Under the pieces are notes generated by a model, which saw only the letters and a list, made by a program, of their open reading frames with translations, did not search any database and was not told where the DNA came from. Both the position numbers and the translations under genes were made by a program. Of a DNA stretch of 64,000 bases, positions 8,113 to 17,232 are shown one piece after another; within the stretch, counting starts at the first letter, position 1, and the number at the start of each line of letters is the position of its first letter. Source of the stretch: Propionibacteriaceae bacterium (lineage in GTDB: Bacteria; Actinomycetota; Actinomycetes; Propionibacteriales; Propionibacteriaceae); the NCBI GenBank assembly GCA_031272505.1, contig JAISTQ010000020.1, positions 123,953-187,952 of the forward strand, in the 5' to 3' direction.

Positions 8113-11100
8113 TCAACCTGCGCTTCCCGGCGAGGCGAACCACAGCTTCTTCGGCGCGGCCGTGGCAGCTTGGCCCATATCCCAGCACTCGGTGGCCCGG
8201 ATCGAGATGCCGCGCTTGCCCGTCCGCCGAATCTCCCCTTTGCAGACCAACTGCCAGGAGTTGAAGACGGTGGCCGCGCACTTGGCCTGGGCGTCCGCGA
8301 AGAAGGTGACGTCCACCAGGCCGGTGGAATCGTCAAGCGTCAAGAAAATCACCCGGTTGCCAGAACGCACCGGCGGGGTCTGCGTGGCTACCTTCACCCC
8401 GGCCACCAGCACCTCCTTGCGGCCCGACGCGCTGGCCGAACGGGCCAGCAGATCCTTCGCGAAAGTGACGCCGATGCCCTCCAGGTACTCCAATCGCTCG
8501 GTGAGCACGTGTCGGGTGACGTCCATCCCCAAATAGTCTAGCTCGGCGGCCACCTGCTCCTCGATCGCAAACGGCGGCAAACCGGAAGGCCGGATGTCCT
8601 CCACCGCGTCGTCCAACTCCAAAGCCAGTTGGGTGGTGGTGAGCTGCCGTGGGGTGGCCCGCTGCAAGTCGGCGGCGGCCAACAGCAGATCGCGGCGGGA
8701 CGGGGCGGCGTAAAGCGAATCGAAGGCCCCGATCAACACCAGCGCCTCCAGCACCGGCGCGGAAACCTGGGCGCGCTTGTGGAAATCCGTCAATGACGCA
8801 TAAGGCTGCCCGGCGATGATCCGCTCGACTTCGGAAGTGGAGATATTCGCCACCTCGGTAAGCGGAATCCGGATCGCGGTTCCCCCGCCCGCGACCGGCT
8901 CGGTGGTGTAGACGTCTTTGCTTTGGTTGACGTCCACGCCGCGGATCGGGACGCCGGAGAGCCGCGCGTGGTGCAGCAGCAGCCGCTTGGGGTACATGCC
9001 CGGATCGTGGGTGAGGATGCCGGCGAAGAACTCGGCCGGGTAGTGGGCCTTCAGCCAGGCGGATTGGTAGGTGGGCAGCGCGAAGGCGGCCGCATGGGCC
9101 TTGCAGAAACCGAAGGAGGCGAACGACGCCAGAGTCTGCCAGATCTGCTCGGCGACCGGCTGCGGATAGCCGCGGGACGCCGCCGCCGTCATGAACCATT
9201 GCCGGGTCGGTCCGGTCTGATCGGGATTGGCGAGCGCCCGCCGCGCCTGCTCGCCCTCGGCCAGCGAACAGCCCGTCACCACCGAAAACACCTGGATCAC
9301 TTGCTCGTGATAGACCACCACCCCGGAAGTCTGCGCCAAGACCGGCTTGAGTGACGGATGCAGGTACGCGGGCGGGTTCCACCCCAGCCGAGCGTTCAGG
9401 AACGGCACCACCATGTCCGCCTTCACCGGACCGGGCCGGAACAGCGAAATGTCGACGATCAGATCCTCGAAACAGTCAGGCTGGAACTTGCCGATCAGCT
9501 CGCGCTGCCCCGGAGATTCGATCTGGAAGCAGCCGATGGTGTCGCAGCGCTGGATCAGCGCGTAGGTGGCCGGATCGGTGAACGGGGAGAGCTGATCGAC
9601 GTCGGGAGCCCCCTGCCCTTTGATCAGTTCCGTCGCATGGGCGATGGCCGATTGCATCCGCACCCCGAGCACGTCCAGTTTCAGCATCGCCAGATCATCC
9701 ACGTCATCCTTGTCGAAATGGCTGACCGGATAGCCCTCCGGGCTGGGCAGCAGCGGGGTGCGCTCTCCCAGCGTGGCGTCCGCGATCAGCACGCCGCACG
9801 GGTGCATCGCCAGATGCCGCGGCAGCCCGTCCAGCGATTCGACGAGATTCAGCAGCACTCCCATCCGCCGCTCGTCGATTCCGATCTTGCGCAGTTCCGG
9901 CAGCTCCCGCAGCGCGTCCCGGGCGCGCGCGGCGCGAATGTGCGGAAAGGCCTTGGCGAGCACGTCCACCTCGTTCGCGGGCAGCGAGAGCGCCTTGCCG
10001 ACATCCCGGATGGCGTGGCGGACGCGATACGTCTCCACCATCCCCACACAGGCCACCCGCTCGGCCCCGAACCGCTCGCGGATCATGTCGTACACCTCCA
10101 GCCGCCGGGCCGATTCCACGTCGATGTCGATGTCGGGCATCTTGCGCCGCAGCGGGTTCAAGAAGCGCTCGAACACCAGCCCGTTGCGCAGCGGATCCAC
10201 CCCGGAAATCCACAGCAGATAGTTGACGAGCGAGCCGGCCCCCGAACCCCGCGCGGCCACCCGGATGCCACGCGCCTTGACCATCCGCACCACATCGCCG
10301 ACGGTGAGAAAGTAGCGCTCGAAATCGAACCCGGCGATCACCCGCAGCTCATCCTCCAGCCGGGCGCGCAACTCGGGCGTCTCCACCCCGAAACGCTCGC
10401 GGATGCCCTGCTCGCAGCGGGCCCGCAACTCGGCGCGCGGATCGGCTTCGCTGGCCTCGATGAACCGGTATTCGGGCAGGCTGGTGATCCCCATCCCGAT
10501 GTCGGCGCCGGTGAGCGCCAACCGCTCGCCCAAGGCATTGGTGGTGTCGACAAGTTGACGGCCGTCAGCCCGCCCCGCCGCCACCGACACCTTTTGCGCC
10601 AACGCCGCCATCGCCTCCGGCGACTTCAGGTACCCCTCCGCGTTGCCGCGCTTGATCGCCGAAAGTGGGATCAGCCGCCGCACCGAATCCAGCACATCGG
10701 CCGTGGGCGCCTCCGCCTTGGCGACCATCCGCACCGCGTTGGTGAGCACCGCGGGCACCCGCTGCCGATCCGCGAATGCCAGCATCCGCGCCGCATGGCG
10801 TGACGACCCCGGCCCCTCCCCGGCCACCAGATGATCGGTGACGGCGATGCGCAGGTTTTCCGCCGGAACCAGCCACTGCCAGCGCCGCAGCTCGGCCTGG
10901 TCCAAGGTGCTGAGCAGCACCACCAGATGTCTCGACCCAACGGGCACCTGCCCCGCGCTGACCGCCCGGCACAGCTCCCCCCAGCCGCCCGGCTCCGCCA
11001 ACACCGTCACCGGCCCCAACTGCGCCCCGATGATCGGCTTGACGCCCGCCGCCTCGGCCGCCTTCATGAAGCGCACCGCGCCGCTCAGGCTGGCTCGATC

Positions 11101-11214
11101 CGTCAACGCCAACGCGCCCATCCCCAACTCCGCGGCCGCCGCCACCAGCCGTTCGGGCAGCGCCGTCCCATAACGGAACGAGAACCCCGAGGCGACCTGC
11201 AAATGCGTGAACAT
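8113..11214 (-). CDS. dnaE2: Error-prone DNA polymerase III alpha subunit (DnaE2-type)
   Basis: C-family polymerase of 1033 aa, shorter than replicative DnaE. Start ATG follows AGGGG and overlaps no upstream stop; a longer frame to 11250 has no ribosome site. Order: N-terminal PHP domain, palm with MPDIDIDVESARR carrying two catalytic Asp (about residue 360), fingers, helix-hairpin-helix region and a C-terminal OB fold (VIFLTLDDSTGLVDVTFF). The first PHP metal motif is altered (HLQVASGFSF, where a second His is usual), as in many DnaE2 proteins that lack proofreading. Context with DinB and DUF6504 supports a role in damage-induced mutagenesis. DnaE1-like assignment is unlikely given length and context. 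Confidence 0.88.
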   Translation of the reverse strand: MFTHLQVASGFSFRYGTALPERLVAAAAELGMGALALTDRASLSGAVRFMKAAEAAGVKPIIGAQLGPVTVLAEPGGWGELCRAVSAGQVPVGSRHLVVLLSTLDQAELRRWQWLVPAENLRIAVTDHLVAGEGPGSSRHAARMLAFADRQRVPAVLTNAVRMVAKAEAPTADVLDSVRRLIPLSAIKRGNAEGYLKSPEAMAALAQKVSVAAGRADGRQLVDTTNALGERLALTGADIGMGITSLPEYRFIEASEADPRAELRARCEQGIRERFGVETPELRARLEDELRVIAGFDFERYFLTVGDVVRMVKARGIRVAARGSGAGSLVNYLLWISGVDPLRNGLVFERFLNPLRRKMPDIDIDVESARRLEVYDMIRERFGAERVACVGMVETYRVRHAIRDVGKALSLPANEVDVLAKAFPHIRAARARDALRELPELRKIGIDERRMGVLLNLVESLDGLPRHLAMHPCGVLIADATLGERTPLLPSPEGYPVSHFDKDDVDDLAMLKLDVLGVRMQSAIAHATELIKGQGAPDVDQLSPFTDPATYALIQRCDTIGCFQIESPGQRELIGKFQPDCFEDLIVDISLFRPGPVKADMVVPFLNARLGWNPPAYLHPSLKPVLAQTSGVVVYHEQVIQVFSVVTGCSLAEGEQARRALANPDQTGPTRQWFMTAAASRGYPQPVAEQIWQTLASFASFGFCKAHAAAFALPTYQSAWLKAHYPAEFFAGILTHDPGMYPKRLLLHHARLSGVPIRGVDVNQSKDVYTTEPVAGGGTAIRIPLTEVANISTSEVERIIAGQPYASLTDFHKRAQVSAPVLEALVLIGAFDSLYAAPSRRDLLLAAADLQRATPRQLTTTQLALELDDAVEDIRPSGLPPFAIEEQVAAELDYLGMDVTRHVLTERLEYLEGIGVTFAKDLLARSASASGRKEVLVAGVKVATQTPPVRSGNRVIFLTLDDSTGLVDVTFFADAQAKCAATVFNSWQLVCKGEIRRTGKRGISIRATECWDMGQAATAAPKKLWFASPGSAG

Positions 11215-11222
11215 GCGCACCC

Positions 11223-11552
11223 CTAATCTATGACGGCCCGCAGCCGCCACCGCCCCGAACCCCAGGCGTGCGAGAGCTCATAGACGCCGTCGCTGCCGCC
11301 ACTCACCGGATCGGCGCTCACCCGCCAGACCTCCTCCTCGCCGAGCAGATCGCCGTCCACCGAGATGCCGCCGCCCGCCACACCCCGCGCCGCCGCCGCG
11401 CCGCCGCCATGCCACCAATCAATCGTCTCCACCCAGCGCGTCATGATCTGCGTCACCCGCCACCACCGATGCTGCCGACAAAACCGCACCGGCGCATAGA
11501 CCCCCTCCACCAGGCCACCCACGACCTCGATGTCCTCGTCCACGCGCCGCAT
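11223..11552 (-). CDS. DUF6504 family protein
   Basis: Small protein of 109 aa. It begins MRRVDEDIEVVGGLVEGVYAP and has WRVTQIMTRWVETIDWWHGG, EVWRVSADPVSGGSDGVYEL and a final WRLRAVID. This pattern is that of DUF6504 proteins, which accompany Y-family polymerases and DnaE2 in many actinobacteria. No enzymatic residues are evident; a role as accessory factor of the translesion polymerases is inferred only from gene neighbourhood. First gene of the operon; its stop lies 8 nt before the dnaE2 ATG. Confidence 0.8.
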   Translation of the reverse strand: MRRVDEDIEVVGGLVEGVYAPVRFCRQHRWWRVTQIMTRWVETIDWWHGGGAAAARGVAGGGISVDGDLLGEEEVWRVSADPVSGGSDGVYELSHAWGSGRWRLRAVID

Positions 11553-11566
11553 CTCTCACTCCCATT

Positions 11567-11584
11567 TTCGCCCTTTTGTGCGAA
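11567..11584. promoter_or_regulatory. Possible operator upstream of the translesion operon
   Basis: An inverted repeat TTCGC-N8-GCGAA sits 15-32 nt before the DUF6504 start. Position and symmetry fit a repressor site for a damage-inducible operon, but it does not match the usual actinobacterial LexA box (TCGAAC-N4-GTTCGA). Confidence 0.35.
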
Positions 11585-11682
11585 TAACTAACGATACAGC
11601 ACCCCTCCCCTCACTTGTCAATAGGTCGGTGTTGCCTCCGTATCGGTGGTCGCTCGGCCTTCGCCTCGCTCCCGCACTCTTG

Positions 11683-11715
11683 GTTCGTCGGAGTGCCTAC
11701 GGCTTCCTCCTCACT
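11683..11715 (-). repeat. Left copy of a 33-bp inverted repeat
   Basis: GTTCGTCGGAGTGCCTACGG and following TTCCTCCTCACT recur in opposite orientation at 12490-12521 with two substitutions and one base length difference. Flanking sequence (CTCGCT-rich, CGGGCTTCGC) is also related to the repeats at 25421 and 25777. Confidence 0.7.
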
Positions 11716-11717
11716 GT

Positions 11718-11793
11718 CGGGCTTCGCGCTCCAGACTTCAATCGTCACGGTCGAATGAGCTTACGCTCGCTCTCCCGCTCCTCAATCGTCTGC
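11718..11793 (-). repeat. Dispersed 76-bp repeat, copy 1
   Basis: Contains AATCGTCACGGTCGAATGAG then CTTACGCTCGCTCTCCCGCT and CCTCAATCGTCTG. Its reverse complement occurs twice in tandem at 25620-25771. Near-identity across about 60 bp in non-coding DNA shows a dispersed element. The ends carry CAGAC and GTCTG. Confidence 0.8.
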
Positions 11794-11796
11794 GGC

Positions 11797-11830
11797 AAAA
11801 GACCCTCGGGCAAGCCCTGGAGGGTCTTTT
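11797..11830. terminator. Bidirectional intrinsic terminator
   Basis: AAAAGACCCTC (11797-11807) and GAGGGTCTTTT (11820-11830) form a perfect 11-bp stem with a U-tract on both strands. No gene ends immediately beside it, so it may belong to the repeat-rich segment or to an unseen small RNA. Confidence 0.7.
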
Positions 11831-12223
11831 CTCGACAGTGGCTGGGCGGGTTCACTGTGGTCACCTCACCCCTCGCAGTCCTCAAACCGTCTCACCTCGC
11901 TAGAACTCTGTGCTTGTGGTTACGTTTGCTGCTTTGTTTTATGGAGATCATCAATGACGGGGTTGTGGTACCCAGCCGCCGACCGGCACCCAGTGCCGAA
12001 CTGGTGCTCGTCTGGCCAGCCCGACCATTCAACTGTTGGGCCACCGAACCTGACCAGTTTCGGGAAAAGTCGGTCCGACGGCTATGCCGGCGGATCGGCT
12101 TTTGATCCCGTCAGCAACCCAACCCCCAAGAGAAGCTACCGGAAGCAGAAGAGCCCAGCCAGGATGATGGCCGAACACGCGAAAACCATCCCCGACCCCA
12201 GCCTGCGGCAAAGCCCCCACACC

Positions 12224-12267
12224 GTCCACACTTTGCCCAAAAATGGCCATTTTCAAAAAGTGTGGAC
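12224..12267. repeat. GTGGAC-type hairpin 1
   Basis: GTCCACACTTT (12224-12234) pairs perfectly with AAAGTGTGGAC (12257-12267). The 22-nt loop is A/T rich and contains GCCCAAAAATGGCC. A related hairpin follows at 12327. Confidence 0.75.
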
Positions 12268-12326
12268 CATCGAACAAGCCAGACAGGGGTCGCTTACGCT
12301 CAACCGTCCCACCGGATCGGGAGGAA

Positions 12327-12376
12327 ACCGTCCACACTTTCCAAAAACCCCTCGTTTTCACGAAAGTGTGGACGGT
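12327..12376. repeat. GTGGAC-type hairpin 2
   Basis: ACCGTCCACACTTTC (12327-12341) pairs perfectly with GAAAGTGTGGACGGT (12362-12376), a 15-bp stem with a 20-nt loop starting CAAAAACCCC. It shares the stem core with the hairpin 100 bp to the left. Neither is followed by a clear U-run. Confidence 0.75.
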
Positions 12377-12489
12377 GACGCAACACAACACGTTGGAGGA
12401 AAACCTGAACACGTTGGCTGGCGCGGGCCAACAGACGGCCATGGCGGGAGGTCTGTTCCGCGAGGTGGCGACGACAGGCGGGTGAAGAG

Positions 12490-12521
12490 AGTGAGGAGGA
12501 ACCGGAGGCACTCCGACGAAC
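12490..12521 (+). repeat. Right copy of the 33-bp inverted repeat
   Basis: AGTGAGGAGGAACCGGAGGC and following ACTCCGACGAAC are the inverted counterpart of 11683-11715. Related sequence occurs before the motif at 25808. Confidence 0.65.
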
Positions 12522-12526
12522 ACACT

Positions 12527-12557
12527 GAGCCCGAGCGAAGCGAGGACAATTTCGCGG
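12527..12557 (+). repeat. Dispersed 31-bp motif after a stop codon, copy 1
   Basis: GAGCCCGAGCGAAGCGAGGA then CAATTTCGCGG. The same sequence with one change is at 25808-25838, and a shorter inverted relative begins at 25421. Here it lies 12 nt downstream (minus strand) of the deacetylase stop. Confidence 0.75.
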
Positions 12558-12568
12558 AGCGGCGGCAG

Positions 12569-13537
12569 CTAGCGGACGGATTTGCCGGGTTTGAGTTTTT
12601 TGCCGAAGAGTTCGGGGATGGTGACGAAGGTGTATCCCTTGGCTTGGAGTTTGTCGATGATCTTGGAATAGGCGGCGCGGGTGGTGGGCCAGATGTCGTG
12701 GGTGAGGATCACCGAGTTGCGGCGGGTGGCGCTGACCACGTTGTTGATCACGGTCTTGGTGTTGCGGTACTTCCAGTCTTCGGGATCGACGTCCCAGAGC
12801 ACCAGCGCCTTCCCCTCCTCTTTGGCGACCTTGCGCACCGTGGCGCTCATCTGCCCGTAGGGCGGGCGCAGCAGCGTCACCGACTCCCAGCCGGTGGCCT
12901 TCAGGATCTGCTTGTCCGTGGAGGTGATCTCCTTGCGGATCGCGGAAGCGCTCATCTTCCAGAATTGCGGGTGCTTCCAGGAGTGGTTGCCCACCACGTG
13001 GCCTTCCTCGGCCATCCGCTTGATGATGTCTTGATGCGCCTTGGCGTTCTTGCCGAGCACGAAGAAGGTGACGTGGATGCCCTTCTCCTTGAAGAGGTCG
13101 AGCACCTCGGCGGTGCCGTCCACCGGGCCGTCGTCAATCGTCAACGCGATGCACTTGAGCTTCTTGCAGTTCGGCGCTTCGGCCTCCGGCGTGGCGCTCT
13201 CCGAAGGTGTCGGCTCAACCGTGGGATCAGTGTCCACCGAGAGTGAACTCGGATCGTTGATGTCAGTGGTGGGATCGACGACGGGAGCGGTTTCCACGGG
13301 CACGGGGGCCGGTTCGGCGCTGGGCACCTCGACCGTCGGAGACTCCACTACCGGCTCAACGACAGGGGCTGGACTTTCCGAAACCGGCTCTGACAAGGGG
13401 GAAGGCGTTTCGCTGGCCGCCACCGAAGATTCAGCGACGATTTCCGGGCCCGCCGAAGGCGCCGTAATTGCGCATCCAGCGAACAGTAACGAAACACCAG
13501 TTATAAAGGTTGTAAGCCGCGCACGTCTCTCTAACAC
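12569..13537 (-). CDS. Polysaccharide deacetylase lipoprotein (NodB domain)
   Basis: Predicted membrane-anchored carbohydrate esterase family 4 enzyme of 322 aa. The signal sequence ends LLFAGC, a lipobox with the acylated Cys at residue 22. Residues 25-125 form a Pro/Ser/Thr/Val/Glu-rich linker that would span the cell wall. The NodB domain starts about residue 130 with LTIDDGPVDG (catalytic and metal Asp), followed by GNHSWKHPQF (metal His pair, here HSWKH), RPPYGQ and a C-terminal LTHDIW. The likely substrate is peptidoglycan GlcNAc or another cell-wall glycan. Start is GTG with GGAAGG almost touching it, so the exact start is less sure. Confidence 0.88.
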   Translation of the reverse strand: MLERRARLTTFITGVSLLFAGCAITAPSAGPEIVAESSVAASETPSPLSEPVSESPAPVVEPVVESPTVEVPSAEPAPVPVETAPVVDPTTDINDPSSLSVDTDPTVEPTPSESATPEAEAPNCKKLKCIALTIDDGPVDGTAEVLDLFKEKGIHVTFFVLGKNAKAHQDIIKRMAEEGHVVGNHSWKHPQFWKMSASAIRKEITSTDKQILKATGWESVTLLRPPYGQMSATVRKVAKEEGKALVLWDVDPEDWKYRNTKTVINNVVSATRRNSVILTHDIWPTTRAAYSKIIDKLQAKGYTFVTIPELFGKKLKPGKSVR

Positions 13538-13593
13538 CCTTCCGACTTTACCCCCGCGAACCTAATATGACGCGCATCTCGGCCAGATTAGCG

Positions 13594-14520
13594 TCACGTT
13601 TCAATAACGTTGGTGACCGGCAAAGGTTTCGGAGAAACGCCCAATTGGGAGACGACTAGGCCGGCTAGCATCAGCGCGGCGCCGACATAGAAACGCACGT
13701 CCATCAGCTCGTGCAGGATCAGCGCGCCGCCGACCGCGCCCCAGAGCGCCTCGGTGCACAGGATCAGGCCGGCCGGGGTGGGCAGGGTGTAGCGCTGGCC
13801 GACCACCTGCAGCGTGTAGGCCACGCCCACTGAGATGAAGCCCGCGTAGAGCACCGCCCAGATCGCCTGATCCATGCCGGTGAACGGATGCGGATCGACG
13901 AAGGGGGCGACGATGGCGCTGACTATCGCCGTCACCGTGAACTGCATGGTGGAGAGCCGCAGCGCGCTCACCTTGGGCGCGTAATGGTCTACCACCAGGA
14001 TGTGGGCGGTCCAGAAGATGTTCGTGGCGATCAGCAGCAGGTCGCCCTCCCCGATGGAGAAATCGCCCTTCACCGCCACCAGGTAGAGGCCGACGAAACC
14101 GAGGGCCACCCCGAGCACCGTCTGCCATTTGAAGCGCTGACCCCTGAACACCAGCACGATCGGGACCAGCACCATGTAGAAGCCGGTGATGAACGCCGCC
14201 TTGGAGGCCTCCACCGTGGACATCGCCGCCTGCTGCAAGCCCACCGCGATCGCCAGGATCAACCCCAACACCAGGCCGGGGCCGAGGACTTGGCGCCAGA
14301 GCTTCCAGCGGCGTTGCCACGGGACTTTGCGAATGGTGCTGAGCGTGAAGATGGCGATCAGCAGCACCCCGACGCCCATCGCGAACCGCACCGCGTTGAA
14401 GCTGAACGGATCGATGAACTCGGCGCCGAAGCGCTGCGCCACGAAGGCAAAGCCCCAGATGATGGACGCCAGCATCATCAGGGCGTTGCCCTTCATCTGC
14501 TGACGGAGGGCGGCGTTCAC
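13594..14520 (-). CDS. EamA/DMT-family transporter
   Basis: Integral membrane protein of 308 aa with about ten hydrophobic segments and two EamA repeats, as in drug/metabolite transporters. Landmarks: ASIIWGFAFVAQRFGAEF near the start, EASKAAFITGFYMVLVPI at the end of repeat one, and LCTEALWGAVGGALILHE in repeat two. The substrate cannot be read from sequence; amino acids or small metabolites are typical. The GTG start overlaps the transketolase TGA (GTGA), so it is translationally coupled to tkt at the end of the ribosomal operon. Confidence 0.85.
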   Translation of the reverse strand: MNAALRQQMKGNALMMLASIIWGFAFVAQRFGAEFIDPFSFNAVRFAMGVGVLLIAIFTLSTIRKVPWQRRWKLWRQVLGPGLVLGLILAIAVGLQQAAMSTVEASKAAFITGFYMVLVPIVLVFRGQRFKWQTVLGVALGFVGLYLVAVKGDFSIGEGDLLLIATNIFWTAHILVVDHYAPKVSALRLSTMQFTVTAIVSAIVAPFVDPHPFTGMDQAIWAVLYAGFISVGVAYTLQVVGQRYTLPTPAGLILCTEALWGAVGGALILHELMDVRFYVGAALMLAGLVVSQLGVSPKPLPVTNVIET

Positions 14521-16583
14521 TGCAGCGCTAGCTTTGCCTTGGCGGCCACATTCTCCGCAGTGAATCCATACTTCTCAAAGAGGCGGTTGCCGGGAGCGGA
14601 CTCGCCGAAATGATCCAGTGAGACGATCTGCCCGGCATCACCGACGTATTCGCGCCAACCACCGGCGATACCCGCCTCGATGGAAACCTTCGCCGCCGCT
14701 TTCGGGATCACCGACTCGCGGTACTCGGCCGACTGCTCGTTGAACCACTCCAGGCAGGGCAGCGACACCACGCGGGTGCCAATCCCTTCGGCCTGCAGCA
14801 GTTCGCGCGCGGCCACCGCCACCTGTACCTCGGAGCCGGTCGCCAGCAAAACGACCTGCAACTCGCCGTCCGCCTCGAAGAGCACATAGCCGCCCTTCGC
14901 GGTGCCGTCTGCGGGAGCCGCGAGGCCGTCCGCCCGATCATAAACGGGCAGATCTTGCCGCGAGAGGATCAAACCGGCGGGACGATCATGGTTGCGCAGG
15001 ATCTGCGCCCACGCCTGGGCCGTCTCGTTGGCATCCGCCGGACGGACGATGTCCAGGCCGGGGATCGCCCGGTAGGACCACAGGTGTTCGACCGGCTGGT
15101 GCGTAGGCCCGTCCTCGCCGACGCCGATGGAATCGTGCGTCCAGACGAACACTGACGGAATCCCCTGCAACGCCGCCAACCGCACCGCCCCGCGCATGTA
15201 ATCGGAGAAGACGAAGAACGTCCCGCCGTAGGCGCGGCTCAGCCCGGTGTTGATGGCGTTGAGGATATTGCCCATCGCGTGCTCGCGGATGCCGAAGTGC
15301 AGCGTGCGGCCGTTGAAGTCGCCGGCGAAATCGGCTGACGACTGCGCGGGCGGCAGGAACGACGGCTCGCCTTTCATGGTGGTGTTGTTCGAACCGGCGA
15401 GATCGGCCGATCCGCCCCAAAGCTCGGGAATGGCCGGAGCCAGCGCCGTCAACACGTCGCCGGAAGCCGCGCGGGTGGCCTTCTTGCCATCCGTCCACAC
15501 CGGGAGCGCGTCCTCGAAACCGGACGGCAACTGCTTGGCGAGCAGCCGATCCAGCAAGGCCGCGTGATCCGGCTGGTCGAAACGCCAGAAATCGTAGCGG
15601 GCGTTCCAGGCCTCCTTGGCGACCTGGGCGCGGGCGGCCGCGTTGTCGCGGGTGTGGTGCAGCACCTCGGGCTCGACGGCGAAGGACACCGCCGGATCGA
15701 AGCCCAGGCGTTCCTTCAGCCGGGCCGTCTCCTCGGCGCCGATCTTCGAGCCGTGCACCGAATGGTGGCCGGCCTTGGTGGGCAGCGGCCAACCGATGAT
15801 CGTGCTCAGCTTGATCAGCGACGGCTTGTCGGTGACGGCCTTGGCGGCCTCAATCGCGTCATAGAGCGCGGCGACGTCCTCGCGGTACTCGGTGCCCCCG
15901 TGCGTCCAATCGACGTGCTGCACGTGCCAGCCGTAGGCGGCATAGCGGGCGGCGACATCCTCGCTGAAGGCGATCTTGGTATCGCCCTCGATGGAGATGT
16001 GGTTGTCGTCATAGATGACGATCAAGTTCCCCAGCGCCTGGGTGGCGGCCAGTGACGACGCCTCGGCGGCCACGCCTTCCTGCATACAGCCGTCACCGGC
16101 GATGCAATAGACGAAGTGGTTGAAGATGGACTCGCCGTCGGCGGTGTGCGGATCGAGCAGGCCGCGCTCGTGGCGGGCGGCCATCGCGAACCCGACAGCG
16201 GCCGAGACCCCGGCGCCCAGCGGGCCGGTGGTGAACTCGATGCCCCTGGTGTGCCCGTATTCGGGGTGGCCGGGGGTGAGCGAGCCTTCGGTGCGCAGCG
16301 CGGCGATGTCCTCGATCTCCAGGCCATAACCAGCCAGGAAAAGCTGCAAGTATTGCGTCAAAGACGAATGCCCGGCGGACAAAATGAAACGATCCCGACC
16401 GAGCCAGTGCGGATCGGCGGGATCGGAGTTCATCACTTTCTGGTAAAGCAGGTAAGCGACGGGCGCGAGCGAGATCGCGGTGCCGGGATGGCCACTGCCG
16501 GCCTTGTCGACGGCGTCTGCCGCGAGCACCCGGGCGGTATCGACGGCCCGGGCATCCAGCTCAGTCCAACTCAAAGCGGTCAT
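14517..16583 (-). CDS. tkt: Transketolase
   Basis: Thiamine-diphosphate enzyme of the pentose phosphate pathway, 688 aa. It begins [20 protein letters not shown]. The substrate channel and cofactor motifs are clear: [35 protein letters not shown], and the ThDP motif [15 protein letters not shown] to [10 protein letters not shown]. The central pyrimidine-binding domain has [15 protein letters not shown] and [20 protein letters not shown]. Its ATG overlaps the rplQ stop (ATGA), an unusual position, since truA usually follows rplQ. Coupling to ribosomal protein genes suggests growth-rate control. eamA follows by a second overlap. Confidence 0.97.
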   Translation of the reverse strand: MTALSWTELDARAVDTARVLAADAVDKAGSGHPGTAISLAPVAYLLYQKVMNSDPADPHWLGRDRFILSAGHSSLTQYLQLFLAGYGLEIEDIAALRTEGSLTPGHPEYGHTRGIEFTTGPLGAGVSAAVGFAMAARHERGLLDPHTADGESIFNHFVYCIAGDGCMQEGVAAEASSLAATQALGNLIVIYDDNHISIEGDTKIAFSEDVAARYAAYGWHVQHVDWTHGGTEYREDVAALYDAIEAAKAVTDKPSLIKLSTIIGWPLPTKAGHHSVHGSKIGAEETARLKERLGFDPAVSFAVEPEVLHHTRDNAAARAQVAKEAWNARYDFWRFDQPDHAALLDRLLAKQLPSGFEDALPVWTDGKKATRAASGDVLTALAPAIPELWGGSADLAGSNNTTMKGEPSFLPPAQSSADFAGDFNGRTLHFGIREHAMGNILNAINTGLSRAYGGTFFVFSDYMRGAVRLAALQGIPSVFVWTHDSIGVGEDGPTHQPVEHLWSYRAIPGLDIVRPADANETAQAWAQILRNHDRPAGLILSRQDLPVYDRADGLAAPADGTAKGGYVLFEADGELQVVLLATGSEVQVAVAARELLQAEGIGTRVVSLPCLEWFNEQSAEYRESVIPKAAAKVSIEAGIAGGWREYVGDAGQIVSLDHFGESAPGNRLFEKYGFTAENVAAKAKLALQ

Positions 16584-17221
16584 TTGGCTTCTTCCTCGAC
16601 CTCTTCAGCCGGAGCTTCTTCCGCAGCCGCCTCGGCAGCTTCCTCAGCCTCCTCGGCGGGCGCTTCCTCGGCCTCCTCCGCAGCCTCTTCCTCGACAGCT
16701 TCCGCAGACTCTTCGGCAGCCTCGTCCGCGACGGCCTCCACGTCGTCAGCGTCCACGGTGGAATCGACGAAATCGTCAACCACCGGGGCGGCCGCCTTCG
16801 GCTTGTCGTCAGCCTTCGGCTTGCGCGCGGCGGCCTTCGACTTGGCCTTCCGGGATTCCTCGACGCTCTCGGTGACGATCTCAATGACCGCCATCGGCGC
16901 GTTGTCGCCCTTGCGCGGGCCGATCTTGGTGATCCGGGTGTAGCCGCCGTCCCGATCCGCGAACTTCGGCGCGATCTCGGTGAACAGGATGTGCACGATC
17001 GTCTTGTCGGTGATTACCTTGAGCACCTCGCGGCGGTTGTGCAGATCGCCACGCTTGGCCTTCTGGATCAGCCGCTCAGCGAGGGGCTGCAGCCGCTTGG
17101 CCTTCGTCTCCGTGGTGGTGATCTTCCCATGCTCGAAAAGCTGGGCGGCCATGTTGCGCAGGATCAGCCGCTGATGGGTGGGGCTGCCACCGAAACGGGG
17201 GCCTTTGGTTGGTTTTGGCAT
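16580..17221 (-). CDS. rplQ: 50S ribosomal protein L17 with acidic C-terminal tail
   Basis: Large-subunit protein, 213 aa against about 120-130 in most bacteria. Residues 1-118 are canonical L17 ([59 protein letters not shown]). The rest is an extension, first Lys/Ala rich, then almost only Ala and Glu. Long Ala/Glu tails on L17 are common in actinobacteria. It follows rpoA by 11 nt and overlaps tkt by four bases. Confidence 0.97.
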   Translation of the reverse strand: MPKPTKGPRFGGSPTHQRLILRNMAAQLFEHGKITTTETKAKRLQPLAERLIQKAKRGDLHNRREVLKVITDKTIVHILFTEIAPKFADRDGGYTRITKIGPRKGDNAPMAVIEIVTESVEESRKAKSKAAARKPKADDKPKAAAPVVDDFVDSTVDADDVEAVADEAAEESAEAVEEEAAEEAEEAPAEEAEEAAEAAAEEAPAEEVEEEAK

Positions 17222-17232
17222 TTTCTTTTCTC

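Larger units (their letters stand above)
11585..12568. other. Gene-free, repeat-rich region
   Basis: Almost 1 kb between two minus-strand genes without a credible CDS; open frames here have no start signals or recognisable protein. It holds a copy of a dispersed 76-80 bp element (about 11718-11793), a strong hairpin at 11797, a pair of GTGGAC-type hairpins (12224-12376), and is framed by 33-bp inverted copies (11683-11715 and 12490-12521). A second dispersed motif follows at 12527-12557. The middle (11840-12200) shows nothing recognisable. Confidence 0.6.

Noticed and set aside
9358..10803. 481-aa plus-strand frame opposite dnaE2
   Set aside because: His/Arg/Gln-rich nonsense typical of antisense of GC-rich genes; dnaE2 motifs are unambiguous.
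11840..12200. Remnant transposase in the gene-free region
   Set aside because: None of the short frames shows a transposase motif or continuity.
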